From Oxalobacteraceae bacterium (lineage in GTDB: Bacteria; Pseudomonadota; Gammaproteobacteria; Burkholderiales; Burkholderiaceae_D), in NCBI GenBank assembly GCA_900299005.1, contig OMID01000029.1:1-58179 (forward strand): 58,179 bases of DNA, in the 5' to 3' direction. The notes below the pieces were generated by a model that saw only the letters and a list, made by a program, of their open reading frames with translations, had not been told where the DNA came from and ran no database searches. Position numbers and translations under genes: made by a program. This document shows positions 18,601-26,415 of the stretch, piece after piece. How positions within the stretch are numbered: the first letter of the stretch is position 1; each line of letters opens with the position of its first letter.

Positions 18601-18710
18601 CGATCATGGGGGGACTGATCATTGCGACGCTGCTCACCTTGCTATTTCTGCCCGCACTCTATGCGGCCTGGTTCAGGGTCAGGCGCCCGCTGCCGTCGGG
18701 TCTGCGCTGA
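15612..18710 (+). CDS. RND efflux permease (AcrB/HAE-type)
   Basis: The 1032-residue inner-membrane proton-driven pump forms a tripartite exporter with the adaptor upstream. The arrangement fits RND permeases: a short N-terminal helix, a large periplasmic loop, a helix bundle, then the same again. The proton-relay aspartate pair is in GLLVDDAIIAVEMM (about residues 408-421). Later motifs include GFLPIGFAKSAAGEYTFSM and the C-terminal FGMIIRNSVILVDQIEQD. It belongs to the branch with single-gene permeases often called efflux RND transporter permease, not to the heavy-metal CzcA class. It is not HpnN, the hopanoid transporter, which has no adaptor. Confidence 0.92.
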   Translation: MKGRVNLSRWALEHIPFIRYLIVVLLLGGVMSYSKLGQDEDPPFTFRAMVIRANWPGSSSVQMAEQVTDKLEKKLQETPYIEKIRSYSKPGETLIIIELRESTPPKEVAQVWYQVRKKIGDIRAMLPPGVQGPFFNDEFGDTYGSIFALSGDGFTYAEVKEYADFVRQQLLGVRSVSKVELYGVQEEKLYIDFSTRKFAQLGLPIESVIAQINAQNAVEGSGVLVTPTDNLQVRVTGALMTVKDLENLPLRINGNSFRLGDFAVVTRGYADPPREKLRYNGREVIGLGVSMEKGGDIIELGGNLDVAAEQIRSKLPVGITLERVADQPRAVSSSVNEFLKVLAEAVFIVLAISFVSLGLHTRPLRIDMRPGLVVGLTIPLVLAATFLAMRIFGIDLHKISLGALIIALGLLVDDAIIAVEMMVRKMEEGLSRFDAATFAYTSTAMPMLTGTLITAAGFLPIGFAKSAAGEYTFSMFSVNAIALLISWFAAVLFTPYIGYVLLRVKPATNADGHHELFDTPFYTRLRRVVNWCVEWRKTTIMLTLSGFFLGVFGFNFIEQQFFPDSSRLELMVELWLPEGSSYQATEAQAKKFEQFISRQPGVESVTTYVGTGSPRFYLPLDQIFPQTNVSQVVVLPKDTRHREALRLKIVQAFKTDFPEVRGRVKLLPNGPPVPYPVQFRVTGTEIDKVRAIADEVKVIMRKNPNAVGVNDNWNESVKVLRIDLDQDKLRAMGISSQTVMRAANTILSGTTIGQFRTGDKLIDIVMRQPIEERSTITALSNASIPTASGRAVPLSQLATPRFVWEPGVIWRYGREWAITVQSDVADGIQGPTVSMQIDPQLNGLRDSLPPGYKISLEGAIADSGKAQESIAANVPLVIFIVFTLLMLQLHSFSRSVLVFLTGPLGVAGAAMALLILQRPFGFVAQLGVIALFGMIIRNSVILVDQIEQDITAGIPAWDAIVGSAVRRCRPIMLTAATAVLAMIPLSRSVFWGPMAVAIMGGLIIATLLTLLFLPALYAAWFRVRRPLPSGLR

Positions 18711-18829
18711 GGCGAAGCGGAGCGCAATTCCCGGCCCTTTCCGAGGTGCAGTCGGGCGAAAATGGAGCAATCAGCATGATTTTCCAGTAAAATTTAGGGT
18801 TAGAGTCACAGCCACCACCATGGCAATGC

Positions 18830-18869
18830 AGGGCGACCGCTCTTGACGCTGGGTCGCCCTTTGCTTTTG
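18830..18869 (+). terminator. Candidate terminator after the efflux operon
   Basis: A perfect 9-bp inverted repeat (AGGGCGACC at 18830-18838 and its complement at 18852-18860), with a 13-base loop, is followed by TTGCTTTTG. It lies 120 bases after the permease stop and ahead of tRNA-Leu. The long loop and interrupted T-run make it moderate evidence. Confidence 0.5.
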
Positions 18870-18920
18870 ATGGAGCCGTGTCGGACCCAGCATGCGCCGA
18901 GTAGGCGGGGTCCGGTTGCC

Positions 18921-19007
18921 GCGAGGATGGCGAAATTGGTAGACGCACCAGGTTTAGGTCCTGACGCCAGCAATGGTGTGGGGGTTCGAGTCCCCCTCCT
19001 CGCACCA
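18921..19007 (+). tRNA. tRNA-Leu (anticodon TAG)
   Basis: An 87-base cloverleaf with encoded CCA. The acceptor arms GCGAGGA and TCCTCGC pair perfectly. The D-loop has AAATTGGTAGAC. The anticodon loop TTTAGGT gives TAG (18955-18957), and the long variable arm is characteristic of leucine tRNA. The T arm is GGGGGTTCGAGTCCCCC. One base pair at the top of the anticodon stem is a C-A mismatch. It sits 31 bases upstream of tig, a common place for tRNA-Leu in this group. Confidence 0.95.
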
Positions 19008-19038
19008 CCGTTCTAATTAACATTTTTGGACGAAGCAC

Positions 19039-20382
19039 ATGTCAACTGAAGTCGAAACCCTTGAAAAACTCGAACGCCGCGTGACGCTGACGGTGGCCAT
19101 GGCCGAGATCAGCGCTGAGGTCGACAAGCGCCTTAAAGTGCGCGCCAGAACCGCCAAGGCACCCGGTTTCAGGCCCGGCAAGGTACCGATGAAGATGGTC
19201 GCCGCTCAGTACGGCGCAATCGTCGAGAACGAAGTATTGAATGACACGGTCGGCCGCGCATTTGCCACTACCGCAGCGTCGAATAATCTGCGCGTGGCAG
19301 GTTATCCCCGCATTGAACCTAAAGAGGGCGATGGTGCGGATGGCTCGCTGGTGTTCCACGCCACCTTCGAGGTGTACCCGGAGGTAAAGATCGGCGATCT
19401 CTCATCCCTCGAGATCGAGAAGAGCCGCTCCGATATTACCGACGTCGAGATCGACAAAACCATCGACATCCTGCGCAAGCAGCGTGTCCACTACCACACC
19501 AAAGGCGAACATCACGCGCATGGTGATGGTGGCGCCGACACCTCGGCGCAAAACGGTGACCGTGTGACCATCGATTTTGTCGGTAAGATCGATGGCGTGG
19601 AGTTTGCGGGCGGCAAAGCGGATGATTTCCCGTTTGTGCTCGGCGAAGGCCACATGCTGCCAGACTTTGAAAAGGCCGCGATCGGGCTGAAGGTGGGCGA
19701 GTCTCGCACTTTCCCCCTGGCTTTCCCGGAGGATTATCACGGCAAGGACGTGGCTGGCAAGACGGCTGAATTCACAATCACCGTGAAGCACATCGAATGG
19801 GCGCATATGCCCGAAGTCAATCCCGAGTTCGCCAAAAGCCTGGGAATTGCGGATGGTGACCTCCAGAAGATGCGCGACGATATTCGCGCCAACCTTGAAC
19901 GCGAAGTCGGTGGTCGCGTCAAATCCCGCACTAAACAGAAAGTAATGGACGCATTGCTTAAGGTCGCTGAGCTTGACGTACCCAAGGCGCTGCTGGATCA
20001 GGACGCAGAACGCCTCGCCGAGATGACCCGCGATGACATGCGTCAGCGCGGCATGAATGTCAATGACATGCCTTTCCCGGCAGACCTTTTCACGCAGCAG
20101 GCAGATCGCCGCGTGCGGCTGGGCCTGATCCTCTCCGAGATGGTCAATGCCCATTCGCTCAATGCAAGCCCCGAGCAGATCAAGGCCTATATTGAAAATT
20201 TTGCGAAGGCCTATGAAGATCCACAGCAAGTCATCAAGTACTACTACAGCGACCGCAATCGCATCGCCGAGGTCGAGGCGCTGGTGCTTGAAGAAAATGT
20301 GGTGAATTTTGTGCTCGAAAAGGCCAAGGTCAAGGAAACGACAGTATCCTTCGATGAGCTGATGAACAACGCGCAGAACTGA
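19039..20382 (+). CDS. tig: Trigger factor
   Basis: Trigger factor is the ribosome-bound chaperone and peptidyl-prolyl isomerase that meets nascent chains. The 447-residue protein has the N-terminal ribosome-binding domain with [12 protein letters not shown] (the GFRxGxxP signature, about residues 43-54), an FKBP-type isomerase domain (about residues 175-262, beginning [20 protein letters not shown]), and a helical C-terminal chaperone domain. An unusual histidine-rich stretch, [15 protein letters not shown], lies just before the FKBP domain (about residues 150-165), where E. coli has a shorter, histidine-poor linker. It heads the tig-clpP-clpX-lon block. Confidence 0.97.
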   Translation: MSTEVETLEKLERRVTLTVAMAEISAEVDKRLKVRARTAKAPGFRPGKVPMKMVAAQYGAIVENEVLNDTVGRAFATTAASNNLRVAGYPRIEPKEGDGADGSLVFHATFEVYPEVKIGDLSSLEIEKSRSDITDVEIDKTIDILRKQRVHYHTKGEHHAHGDGGADTSAQNGDRVTIDFVGKIDGVEFAGGKADDFPFVLGEGHMLPDFEKAAIGLKVGESRTFPLAFPEDYHGKDVAGKTAEFTITVKHIEWAHMPEVNPEFAKSLGIADGDLQKMRDDIRANLEREVGGRVKSRTKQKVMDALLKVAELDVPKALLDQDAERLAEMTRDDMRQRGMNVNDMPFPADLFTQQADRRVRLGLILSEMVNAHSLNASPEQIKAYIENFAKAYEDPQQVIKYYYSDRNRIAEVEALVLEENVVNFVLEKAKVKETTVSFDELMNNAQN

Positions 20383-20396
20383 TTGACCAGTAAGAT

Positions 20397-20493
20397 CCTA
20401 TCTCGTTAGGGTGATGGTAAGCCGACATTGCCGCAGACAGTACCGACGTGCGGCAAGGTATTGGTAACGCCGCCCGAGACCCAACGAGATAGG
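20397..20493 (+). repeat. Structured intergenic repeat, copy 1
   Basis: This 97-base element lies between tig and clpP. Its ends, CCTATCTCGTT (20397-20407) and AACGAGATAGG (20483-20493), are perfect 11-bp inverted repeats. Inside, TTGCCGCA and TGCGGCAA form a perfect 8-bp stem around the loop GACAGTACCGACG. A second copy, inverted, is at 28376-28482. About 62 of 75 core positions agree in a hand alignment, including 15 consecutive bases (TCTCGTTAGGGTGAT) and the whole 13-base loop. It could be a REP/MITE-like element or a structured RNA. Confidence 0.75.
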
Positions 20494-20536
20494 TTCTAAG
20501 CTCAGCCTTCGCGACCCCAACACGTTTAAGATCGGA

Positions 20537-21172
20537 ATGACTATGGTTGACAGCGTTTATCGTAAATCTGCACTCGACACTGATATGCTCGGCATGGTTC
20601 CCATGGTGATCGAGCAAAGCGGCCGGGGCGAGCGCGCATACGATATCTACTCCCGCTTGCTCAAGGAGCGTGTGATCTTTCTCGTTGGTCCGGTGAATGA
20701 TCAGACGGCGAACCTGGTGGTCGCTCAGTTATTGTTCCTGGAGAGCGAAAACCCCGATAAGGACATTTCGCTTTACATCAATTCTCCGGGAGGGTCAGTC
20801 TCTGCCGGACTGGCAATTTACGATACGATGCAGTTCATCAAGCCTGATGTCTCTACCCTCTGCACCGGTTTGGCCGCTTCGATGGGCGCTTTTCTGCTGG
20901 CGGCTGGCGCCAAAGGCAAGCGATTTTCCTTGCCCAACTCTCGAGTGATGATCCACCAGCCTTTGGGCGGGGCCCAAGGGCAGGCATCGGATATTGAAAT
21001 CCAGGCGCGCGAAATCCTCTATCTCCGCGAGCGCCTTAACCGCATCCTCTCCGAAAAGACCGGTCGTGATATTGAGCAGATCAGCCGCGACACCGATCGG
21101 GACAATTTCATGTCGGCCGAACAGGCCGTCGAGTATGGCATGATTGACAAGGTCCTGACCCATCGCGCCTGA
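20537..21172 (+). CDS. clpP: ATP-dependent Clp protease proteolytic subunit
   Basis: ClpP forms the tetradecameric serine protease barrel that degrades proteins fed by ClpX or ClpA. The 211-residue product has the catalytic serine in [14 protein letters not shown] (about residue 113), the histidine in [11 protein letters not shown], and the aspartate in the segment [20 protein letters not shown]. The short propeptide before [20 protein letters not shown] is normal. It lies in the usual order tig-clpP-clpX. Confidence 0.97.
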   Translation: MTMVDSVYRKSALDTDMLGMVPMVIEQSGRGERAYDIYSRLLKERVIFLVGPVNDQTANLVVAQLLFLESENPDKDISLYINSPGGSVSAGLAIYDTMQFIKPDVSTLCTGLAASMGAFLLAAGAKGKRFSLPNSRVMIHQPLGGAQGQASDIEIQAREILYLRERLNRILSEKTGRDIEQISRDTDRDNFMSAEQAVEYGMIDKVLTHRA

Positions 21173-21295
21173 GTATTAAAAATACCGCAAGTCTTCCCGG
21201 GTGACAAAAAATGCTCCCCGGACGGCGTCAGCGCTGCGTGACGGATTTCGATTTCGCAGGTAAGATCAGCCAAACTCTCCATTTTTGGTCAACTC

Positions 21296-22564
21296 ATGTC
21301 CGAGAAAAAGTCGTCCAGCGGCGAAAAGTTGCTTTATTGCTCATTTTGTGGGAAGAGCCAGCACGAAGTCAAAAAGCTGATCGCCGGTCCATCGGTATTC
21401 ATCTGCGACGAATGTATTGATCTCTGCAATGACATCATCCGGGATGAGGCGTCGACGGTCGAGTCGGTTGCCAGCCCGAAGTCGGATCTCCCGACGCCTC
21501 AGGAAATCTTCGATTTGCTCGGTCAGTATGTGATCGGTCAGGAGACCGCAAAGCGAACGCTGTCCGTCGCGGTCTATAACCATTACAAGCGTCTGCGTCA
21601 TCTGGGCAAAAAGGATGAAGTCGAACTAGCGAAGAGCAATATCCTCCTCATCGGGCCCACCGGTTCTGGAAAAACGCTACTTGCGCAGACACTGGCGCGC
21701 ATGCTGAATGTCCCTTTCGTGATTGCCGATGCGACCACGCTGACTGAAGCTGGCTATGTGGGCGAAGACGTCGAGAACATCATCCAGAAGTTGCTGCAGA
21801 ACTGTAACTACGAAGTGGAGAAAGCCCAGCGCGGAATCGTCTACATTGACGAGATCGACAAGATATCGAGAAAGTCGGACAACCCTTCGATTACCCGTGA
21901 CGTGTCAGGCGAGGGTGTTCAGCAAGCCTTGCTCAAACTGATTGAAGGAACCATGGCTTCAGTGCCGCCGCAGGGCGGTCGCAAACATCCCAACCAAGAC
22001 TTTGTTCAGATCGATACCACGGATATTTTATTTATCTGCGGTGGTGCTTTCGATGGATTGGCAAAAATTATTTCCAACCGCTCGGAGAAGAGCGGTATTG
22101 GCTTCTCTGCCGAGGTAAAGACCCAAGCGGAGCGCAGCGCAAGCGAAATCATGACAGGCGCCGAACCGGAAGACTTGATCAAATTCGGCCTCATCCCCGA
22201 ATTGGTTGGCCGCTTGCCGGTTGTCGCGACGTTGGCCGAGCTCACAGAGGAAGCCCTGATCCAGATTTTGCTTGAGCCGAAGAATGCGCTTATCAAGCAG
22301 TACTCCAAATTGCTCGAGATGGAAGGTGCGGAACTCGAAGTGCGCCCCGCCGCCTTGCACGCAATCGCCAAGAAGGCACTGGCCCGCAAGACGGGTGCTC
22401 GTGGCCTGCGCTCGATCGTCGAACACGCCTTGCTGGACGTGATGTTTGAATTGCCAAATGAGCACAATGTGGCCAAGGTGGTTATCGATGAAAACACGAT
22501 TACCAACGGAGCCAAGCCCCTGCTGATCTACCACGAGCAGCCCAAAGTCTCTGGCGCCAAATAA
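21296..22564 (+). CDS. clpX: ATP-dependent Clp protease ATPase subunit ClpX
   Basis: ClpX is the hexameric AAA+ unfoldase that recognises tagged substrates and threads them into ClpP. The 422-residue protein has the N-terminal zinc-binding domain (CSFCGK and [10 protein letters not shown]), Walker A GPTGSGKT (about residues 120-127), Walker [11 protein letters not shown], the GYVGEDVE pore loop and the sensor-2 region [12 protein letters not shown]. It follows clpP after 123 bases. Length is standard. Confidence 0.97.
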   Translation: MSEKKSSSGEKLLYCSFCGKSQHEVKKLIAGPSVFICDECIDLCNDIIRDEASTVESVASPKSDLPTPQEIFDLLGQYVIGQETAKRTLSVAVYNHYKRLRHLGKKDEVELAKSNILLIGPTGSGKTLLAQTLARMLNVPFVIADATTLTEAGYVGEDVENIIQKLLQNCNYEVEKAQRGIVYIDEIDKISRKSDNPSITRDVSGEGVQQALLKLIEGTMASVPPQGGRKHPNQDFVQIDTTDILFICGGAFDGLAKIISNRSEKSGIGFSAEVKTQAERSASEIMTGAEPEDLIKFGLIPELVGRLPVVATLAELTEEALIQILLEPKNALIKQYSKLLEMEGAELEVRPAALHAIAKKALARKTGARGLRSIVEHALLDVMFELPNEHNVAKVVIDENTITNGAKPLLIYHEQPKVSGAK

Positions 22565-22943
22565 GATCCTGCGCTCTTGTTTGCTGCGGAGAGATGTCTT
22601 CTCCTCGCAATATTCCTAGAAAAATCGCAAAAACTGCCGAAAAAGCGGGTGTTTCGGCAGTTTTTTGAACAAACGCAGTACAATCGACTCAACAACAATG
22701 CATTCGGGCGTAATTTCGCAGCGACCAGGGGCGATTCTGGCGACTTTGCGAGAGTTGCCCTCCCTCCATTCGTCTGCCAGTCCGTCTTTTGTGCCTTGTC
22801 CTGTCATAAACAGCGCCAAATAGCCGATTTAGCAGCTTAGTAGGGCAGAAATGCGTTTCCCGTTGTAAGGTTTGTTAACCAAAGGACTTGTTATCGGCTA
22901 AAACATGCCAACATAGACCCCAGGTTTTATCAAAAGGCTCGCA
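22565..22943. other. 379-base gap between clpX and lon: terminator plus lon promoter region
   Basis: The left part contains a clear intrinsic terminator (see 22630-22666). The right 270 bases should carry the lon promoter. I could not identify a convincing sigma-32 heat-shock promoter or a perfect sigma-70 pair there. An AAAGG ribosome site precedes the lon start. Short open frames here show no recognisable protein. Confidence 0.5.
22630..22666 (+). terminator. Intrinsic terminator after clpX
   Basis: The stem CTGCCGAAA/TTTCGGCAG (9 bp, 22634-22642 and 22652-22660), with a 9-base loop, is followed by six T residues and preceded by an A-run. It ends the clpX transcript before lon. Confidence 0.85.
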
Positions 22944-25358
22944 ATGACGATCACTTCCCAATTTTCCGAACCCACGCAGTTGCCCTTGCTTCCGCTGCGC
23001 GATGTCGTGGTGTTCCCCCATATGGTGATACCGCTGTTTGTCGGCCGTCCCAAATCCATCAAGGCTCTCGAAGCGGCCATGGAGCAGGGCAAGAGCATCA
23101 TGCTGGCTGCGCAGAAGGCAGCCGCCAAGGATGAGCCCTCGGCGGATGATATCTACGAGATTGGCTGTATTGCTAACATCCTGCAGATGTTGAAGCTGCC
23201 TGACGGCACGGTCAAAGTGCTGGTTGAGGGCGCTCAGCGTGCTCGCATTCACACGATTAGCGAGGTCGAGACACATTTTCTGGCGGATCTGTCGCCCGTC
23301 GAGTCAGATCCGGGCGATGAATCCGAGGTCGAGGCCATGCGCCGCGCGATCGTGCAGCAATTCGATCAGTACGTGAAGCTCAACAAGAAAATACCCCCGG
23401 AGATACTCACTTCGCTGGCCGGCATTGATGATGCAGGACGTCTTGCCGATACGATCGCCGCGCACCTTCCCCTGAAGCTTGAGCAGAAGCAGGTGATTCT
23501 CGAGATCTTCAATGTGGCGAAACGCCACGAGCACCTGCTGGGGCAACTGGAGGCCGAACTCGACATTCTGCAGGTGGAAAAGCGTATCCGTGGCCGGGTG
23601 AAGCGGCAGATGGAAAAATCGCAGCGCGAGTATTACTTGAACGAGCAGGTCAAGGCTATACAAAAAGAACTCGGCGAGGGTGAGGAGGGTGCAGACCTCG
23701 AAGAGCTCGAAAAAAAGATCATCGCTGCGAAAATGCCCAAGGAGGCGCGCGAGAAAGCACAAAGCGAGCTCAAGAAGCTCAAGCTCATGTCGCCGATGTC
23801 TGCCGAGGCGACTGTCGTTCGTAACTTCATCGACGTCCTGATCGGACTACCCTGGAGGAAGAAGTCCAAGGTTAACAATGACCTCAGTCATGCCGAAAAA
23901 GTGCTCGAAGACGATCACTACGGACTGGAGAAAATTAAGGAACGCATTCTTGAGTATCTCGCTGTGCAGCAGCGCGTCGATAAATTGAAGGCGCCGATCC
24001 TCTGCTTCGTTGGCCCGCCAGGGGTCGGGAAGACCTCGCTGGGGCAATCCATCGCTCGCGCAACGAATCGAAAATTCGTGCGCATGGCGTTGGGCGGCGT
24101 GCGTGACGAGGCCGAGATACGTGGACACCGTCGAACTTATATCGGTTCGATGCCCGGCAAGATATTACAAAGCCTGACCAAGACCGGTGTTCGCAACCCC
24201 TTGTTTCTACTCGACGAGATTGACAAACTTGGTCAGGATTTCCGCGGCGACCCTGCCTCGGCCTTGCTTGAAGTACTTGATCCTGAGCAGAATCATACCT
24301 TCGCCGATCATTATGTCGAAGTGGACTTCGATTTGTCTGATGTGATGTTTGTTGCCACAGCCAATTCGCTGAACATTCCCATGGCCTTGCTGGACAGGAT
24401 GGAAGTCATCCGTCTGTCCGGTTACACCGAGGACGAAAAAACCAGCATCGCTCAGCGCTATTTGCTGCCCAAGCAGATCAAGAACAACGGCTTGAAGGAT
24501 AGCGAGATCAGCGTTGCTGAGTCAGCGGTCAGAGACATCATTCGCTACTACACGCGCGAGGCGGGTGTACGTTCGCTTGAGCGCGAGATCTCCAAGATTT
24601 GCCGTAAGGTAGTCAAGATGCTGCTGCTTCAGAAGCAGGAGAAAAAGGTCGCTGTGACCAGTAAGAATCTTGGCAAATTCCTTGGGGTACGTCGTTACGA
24701 TTTCGGCGTAGCTGAAAAGGAGAATCAGATCGGACAAGTGGTGGGATTGGCGTGGACTGAGGTCGGCGGGGATTTGCTCACGATCGAAGCGATGACCATG
24801 CCAGGCAAAGGGAATGTTATTCGCACGGGCACACTGGGCGATGTGATGAAGGAGTCTATCGAGGCAGCGCGTACTGTGGTCCGCAGCCGTTCGAAAGTGC
24901 TCGGCATCAAAAACGATGTGTTCGAGAAGACGGATATTCATATTCACGTGCCTGAAGGCGCAACACCCAAAGACGGCCCTTCCGCAGGCATTGCCATGAC
25001 GACGGCGCTGGTGTCGGTGTTCACCGGTATACCCGTGCGCGCCGATGTGGCGATGACAGGAGAAATCACGCTGCGCGGCGAGGTCTTGCCGATCGGTGGG
25101 CTCAAGGAAAAACTGTTGGCCGCACTAAGGGGTGGTACCAAGACCGTCCTGATCCCGGATCAGAATGTCAAAGATCTTGCGGAGATTCCTGATAACGTGA
25201 AAAACCGGCTAGAGATCGTGCCGGTCAAATGGATCGACAAAGTACTTGAAGTCGCGCTGGAGCGTCAGCCCGTTCCCCTGACCGATGAAGAAGCCGCGCC
25301 TCAGCCTGCGGTGGCTTCTGCTGACGAGAAGGTAAAGTCTGCGGTTGTCAAGCACTGA
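22944..25358 (+). CDS. lon: ATP-dependent protease Lon
   Basis: Lon is a cytoplasmic AAA+ serine protease that degrades misfolded and regulatory proteins. The 804-residue protein begins with the substrate-binding LON domain ([20 protein letters not shown]) and has a long helical region with the segment [20 protein letters not shown]. Walker A is GPPGVGKTS (about residue 356) and Walker B is [10 protein letters not shown]. The C-terminal protease domain has the catalytic Ser in [11 protein letters not shown] (about residue 679) and the Lys in [10 protein letters not shown] (about residue 721). It has its own upstream gap and a terminator on each side, so it is probably monocistronic. Confidence 0.97.
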   Translation: MTITSQFSEPTQLPLLPLRDVVVFPHMVIPLFVGRPKSIKALEAAMEQGKSIMLAAQKAAAKDEPSADDIYEIGCIANILQMLKLPDGTVKVLVEGAQRARIHTISEVETHFLADLSPVESDPGDESEVEAMRRAIVQQFDQYVKLNKKIPPEILTSLAGIDDAGRLADTIAAHLPLKLEQKQVILEIFNVAKRHEHLLGQLEAELDILQVEKRIRGRVKRQMEKSQREYYLNEQVKAIQKELGEGEEGADLEELEKKIIAAKMPKEAREKAQSELKKLKLMSPMSAEATVVRNFIDVLIGLPWRKKSKVNNDLSHAEKVLEDDHYGLEKIKERILEYLAVQQRVDKLKAPILCFVGPPGVGKTSLGQSIARATNRKFVRMALGGVRDEAEIRGHRRTYIGSMPGKILQSLTKTGVRNPLFLLDEIDKLGQDFRGDPASALLEVLDPEQNHTFADHYVEVDFDLSDVMFVATANSLNIPMALLDRMEVIRLSGYTEDEKTSIAQRYLLPKQIKNNGLKDSEISVAESAVRDIIRYYTREAGVRSLEREISKICRKVVKMLLLQKQEKKVAVTSKNLGKFLGVRRYDFGVAEKENQIGQVVGLAWTEVGGDLLTIEAMTMPGKGNVIRTGTLGDVMKESIEAARTVVRSRSKVLGIKNDVFEKTDIHIHVPEGATPKDGPSAGIAMTTALVSVFTGIPVRADVAMTGEITLRGEVLPIGGLKEKLLAALRGGTKTVLIPDQNVKDLAEIPDNVKNRLEIVPVKWIDKVLEVALERQPVPLTDEEAAPQPAVASADEKVKSAVVKH

Positions 25359-25395
25359 TCTTGTGCAATTCGCTCCAATGCAGTCCGCATTAAAG

Positions 25396-25420
25396 AAAGC
25401 GCTCTTCGGAGCGCTTTTTT
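25396..25420 (+). terminator. Intrinsic terminator after lon with a TTCG tetraloop
   Basis: The stem AAAGCGCTC/GAGCGCTTT (9 bp) is closed by the very stable TTCG tetraloop and runs into a stretch of six T residues. It is a textbook terminator. Confidence 0.93.
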
Positions 25421-25645
25421 GATGCAAAATTTTTACGATGGTCTTGATGGCAGCTTGCGCTTATGGTGCTTCGCAAAACAACTTAGCGCGTATAGCTTCG
25501 CAAGACTTGCGGAATCAATGAGTTAGCTACGTTTTGTGATCGTCGATCAAATATTCAATGACTGAATGACATGGCTTCCACCAAGTGTGCCAATGAATCA
25601 GGTCGGAAAATGATCGTTCTTCGGCAGTGTTATTAGGTAATTTTC

Positions 25646-25677
25646 TTGACACTAACGGGCTGCGACGAGTCTAATAT
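25646..25677 (+). promoter_or_regulatory. hupB: Candidate sigma-70 promoter of hupB
   Basis: A perfect -35 box, TTGACA, is at 25646-25651. Possible -10 boxes are TCTAAT (25670-25675, spacing 18) or TAATAT (25672-25677, spacing 20). The start codon is about 95 bases further on, leaving a leader of roughly 90 bases. Confidence 0.5.
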
Positions 25678-25772
25678 TCATTGCAGAAAACTCTGCTGGT
25701 CTTGTCTTCCGGGGTTGATTCGTTTTCCCCGGCAGCAGAAATAAACTCAACAACACGTCCCAGGGGGAGTCA

Positions 25773-26045
25773 GTGAACAAAACTGAACTGATAGATGAGA
25801 TCGCCAAGGCGGCAGACATCTCCAAAGCTTCCGCCAGCCGCGCGCTGGAAGCCGTAATTGATTCGATAACCTCAACGCTAAAGCATGACGGTTCGGTCAC
25901 TCTGGCTGGATTTGGAACCTTCGCAGTGACGGCTCGCGCAGCGCGTACCGGTCGCAATCCGCGTACGGGCGAAGAGATCAAGATCAGTGCGTCCAAGGTT
26001 CCGAAATTTAAGCCTGGCAAAGCCTTGAAAGATGCGCTAAACTAG
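25773..26045 (+). CDS. hupB: DNA-binding protein HU
   Basis: This 90-residue nucleoid-associated protein bends and compacts DNA. It shows the HU/IHF fold: N-terminal helices ([20 protein letters not shown]), the sheet segment [11 protein letters not shown], and the DNA-embracing arm with [14 protein letters not shown], whose Pro intercalates between base pairs. The start is GTG, preceded by a strong AGGGGGAG ribosome site at 4-5 bases distance. Position after lon is typical for HU-beta. It ends with TAG. Confidence 0.96.
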   Translation: MNKTELIDEIAKAADISKASASRALEAVIDSITSTLKHDGSVTLAGFGTFAVTARAARTGRNPRTGEEIKISASKVPKFKPGKALKDALN

Positions 26046-26109
26046 CAGTTTTTCCGGCGTCGTGACAACGTCGGACTTGGCTGGCTGAGTTTGGAAGCGC
26101 ATGTATCAG

Positions 26110-26185
26110 GGGTGCTTAGCTCAGTTGGTAGAGCGGCGCCCTTACAAGGCGTAGGTCGGGAGTTCGAGCCTCTCAGCACCCACCA
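26110..26185 (+). tRNA. tRNA-Val (anticodon TAC)
   Basis: A 76-base cloverleaf with encoded CCA. The acceptor arms are GGGTGCT and AGCACCC, and the D arm contains AGCTCAGTTGGTAGAGC. The anticodon loop CTTACAA gives TAC. The T arm includes GTTCGAGCC. It is 64 bases downstream of hupB and 29 bases before tRNA-Asp, likely in one transcript with it. Confidence 0.96.
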
Positions 26186-26214
26186 AGCAGCCAGCACATC
26201 GTTTATGCAGTATG

Positions 26215-26291
26215 GGAGTGGTAGTTCAGTCGGTTAGAATACCGGCCTGTCACGCCGGGGGTCGCGGGTTCGAGTCCCGTCCACTCCGCCA
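26215..26291 (+). tRNA. tRNA-Asp (anticodon GTC)
   Basis: A 77-base cloverleaf with encoded CCA. The acceptor arms are GGAGTGG and CCACTCC with discriminator G. The anticodon stem CCGGC/GCCGG encloses the loop CTGTCAC (anticodon GTC), and the T arm is GCGGGTTCGAGTCCCGT. It is followed directly by a strong terminator. Confidence 0.96.
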
Positions 26292-26298
26292 AAACGTA

Positions 26299-26330
26299 AA
26301 AAGGCGAACCGTGTGTTCGCCTTTTTTTTT
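26299..26330 (+). terminator. Intrinsic terminator after the tRNA pair
   Basis: The stem AAGGCGAAC/GTTCGCCTT (26301-26309 and 26315-26323), with a 5-base loop, is followed by a T-run to 26330. It ends the tRNA-Val/tRNA-Asp transcript. Confidence 0.92.
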
Positions 26331-26415
26331 AATAGTATTTCGTAAGCGTAGTCCATGAAAACCCGCGCCGGTTGCGCTATCGCTGCCGGACAGAGACTTC
26401 ACCGAGTATCTGCAC

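Larger units (their letters stand above)
25359..25772. other. 414-base gap between lon and hupB
   Basis: It starts with the lon terminator (25396-25420) and ends with the hupB promoter region. The middle 200 bases are AT-richer than the surroundings and show no recognisable gene, RNA or repeat. AT-rich DNA upstream of HU genes is common. Confidence 0.5.

Noticed and set aside
15612-18710. RND permease next to hpnCDE as the hopanoid transporter HpnN.
   Set aside because: It is co-encoded with a lipoprotein adaptor and has AcrB-like motifs. HpnN-type proteins have no adaptor, and the two operons are divergent.
19402-20229. A 275-codon minus-strand frame opposite tig.
   Set aside because: Fully antisense to the trigger factor gene, with no recognisable protein features.
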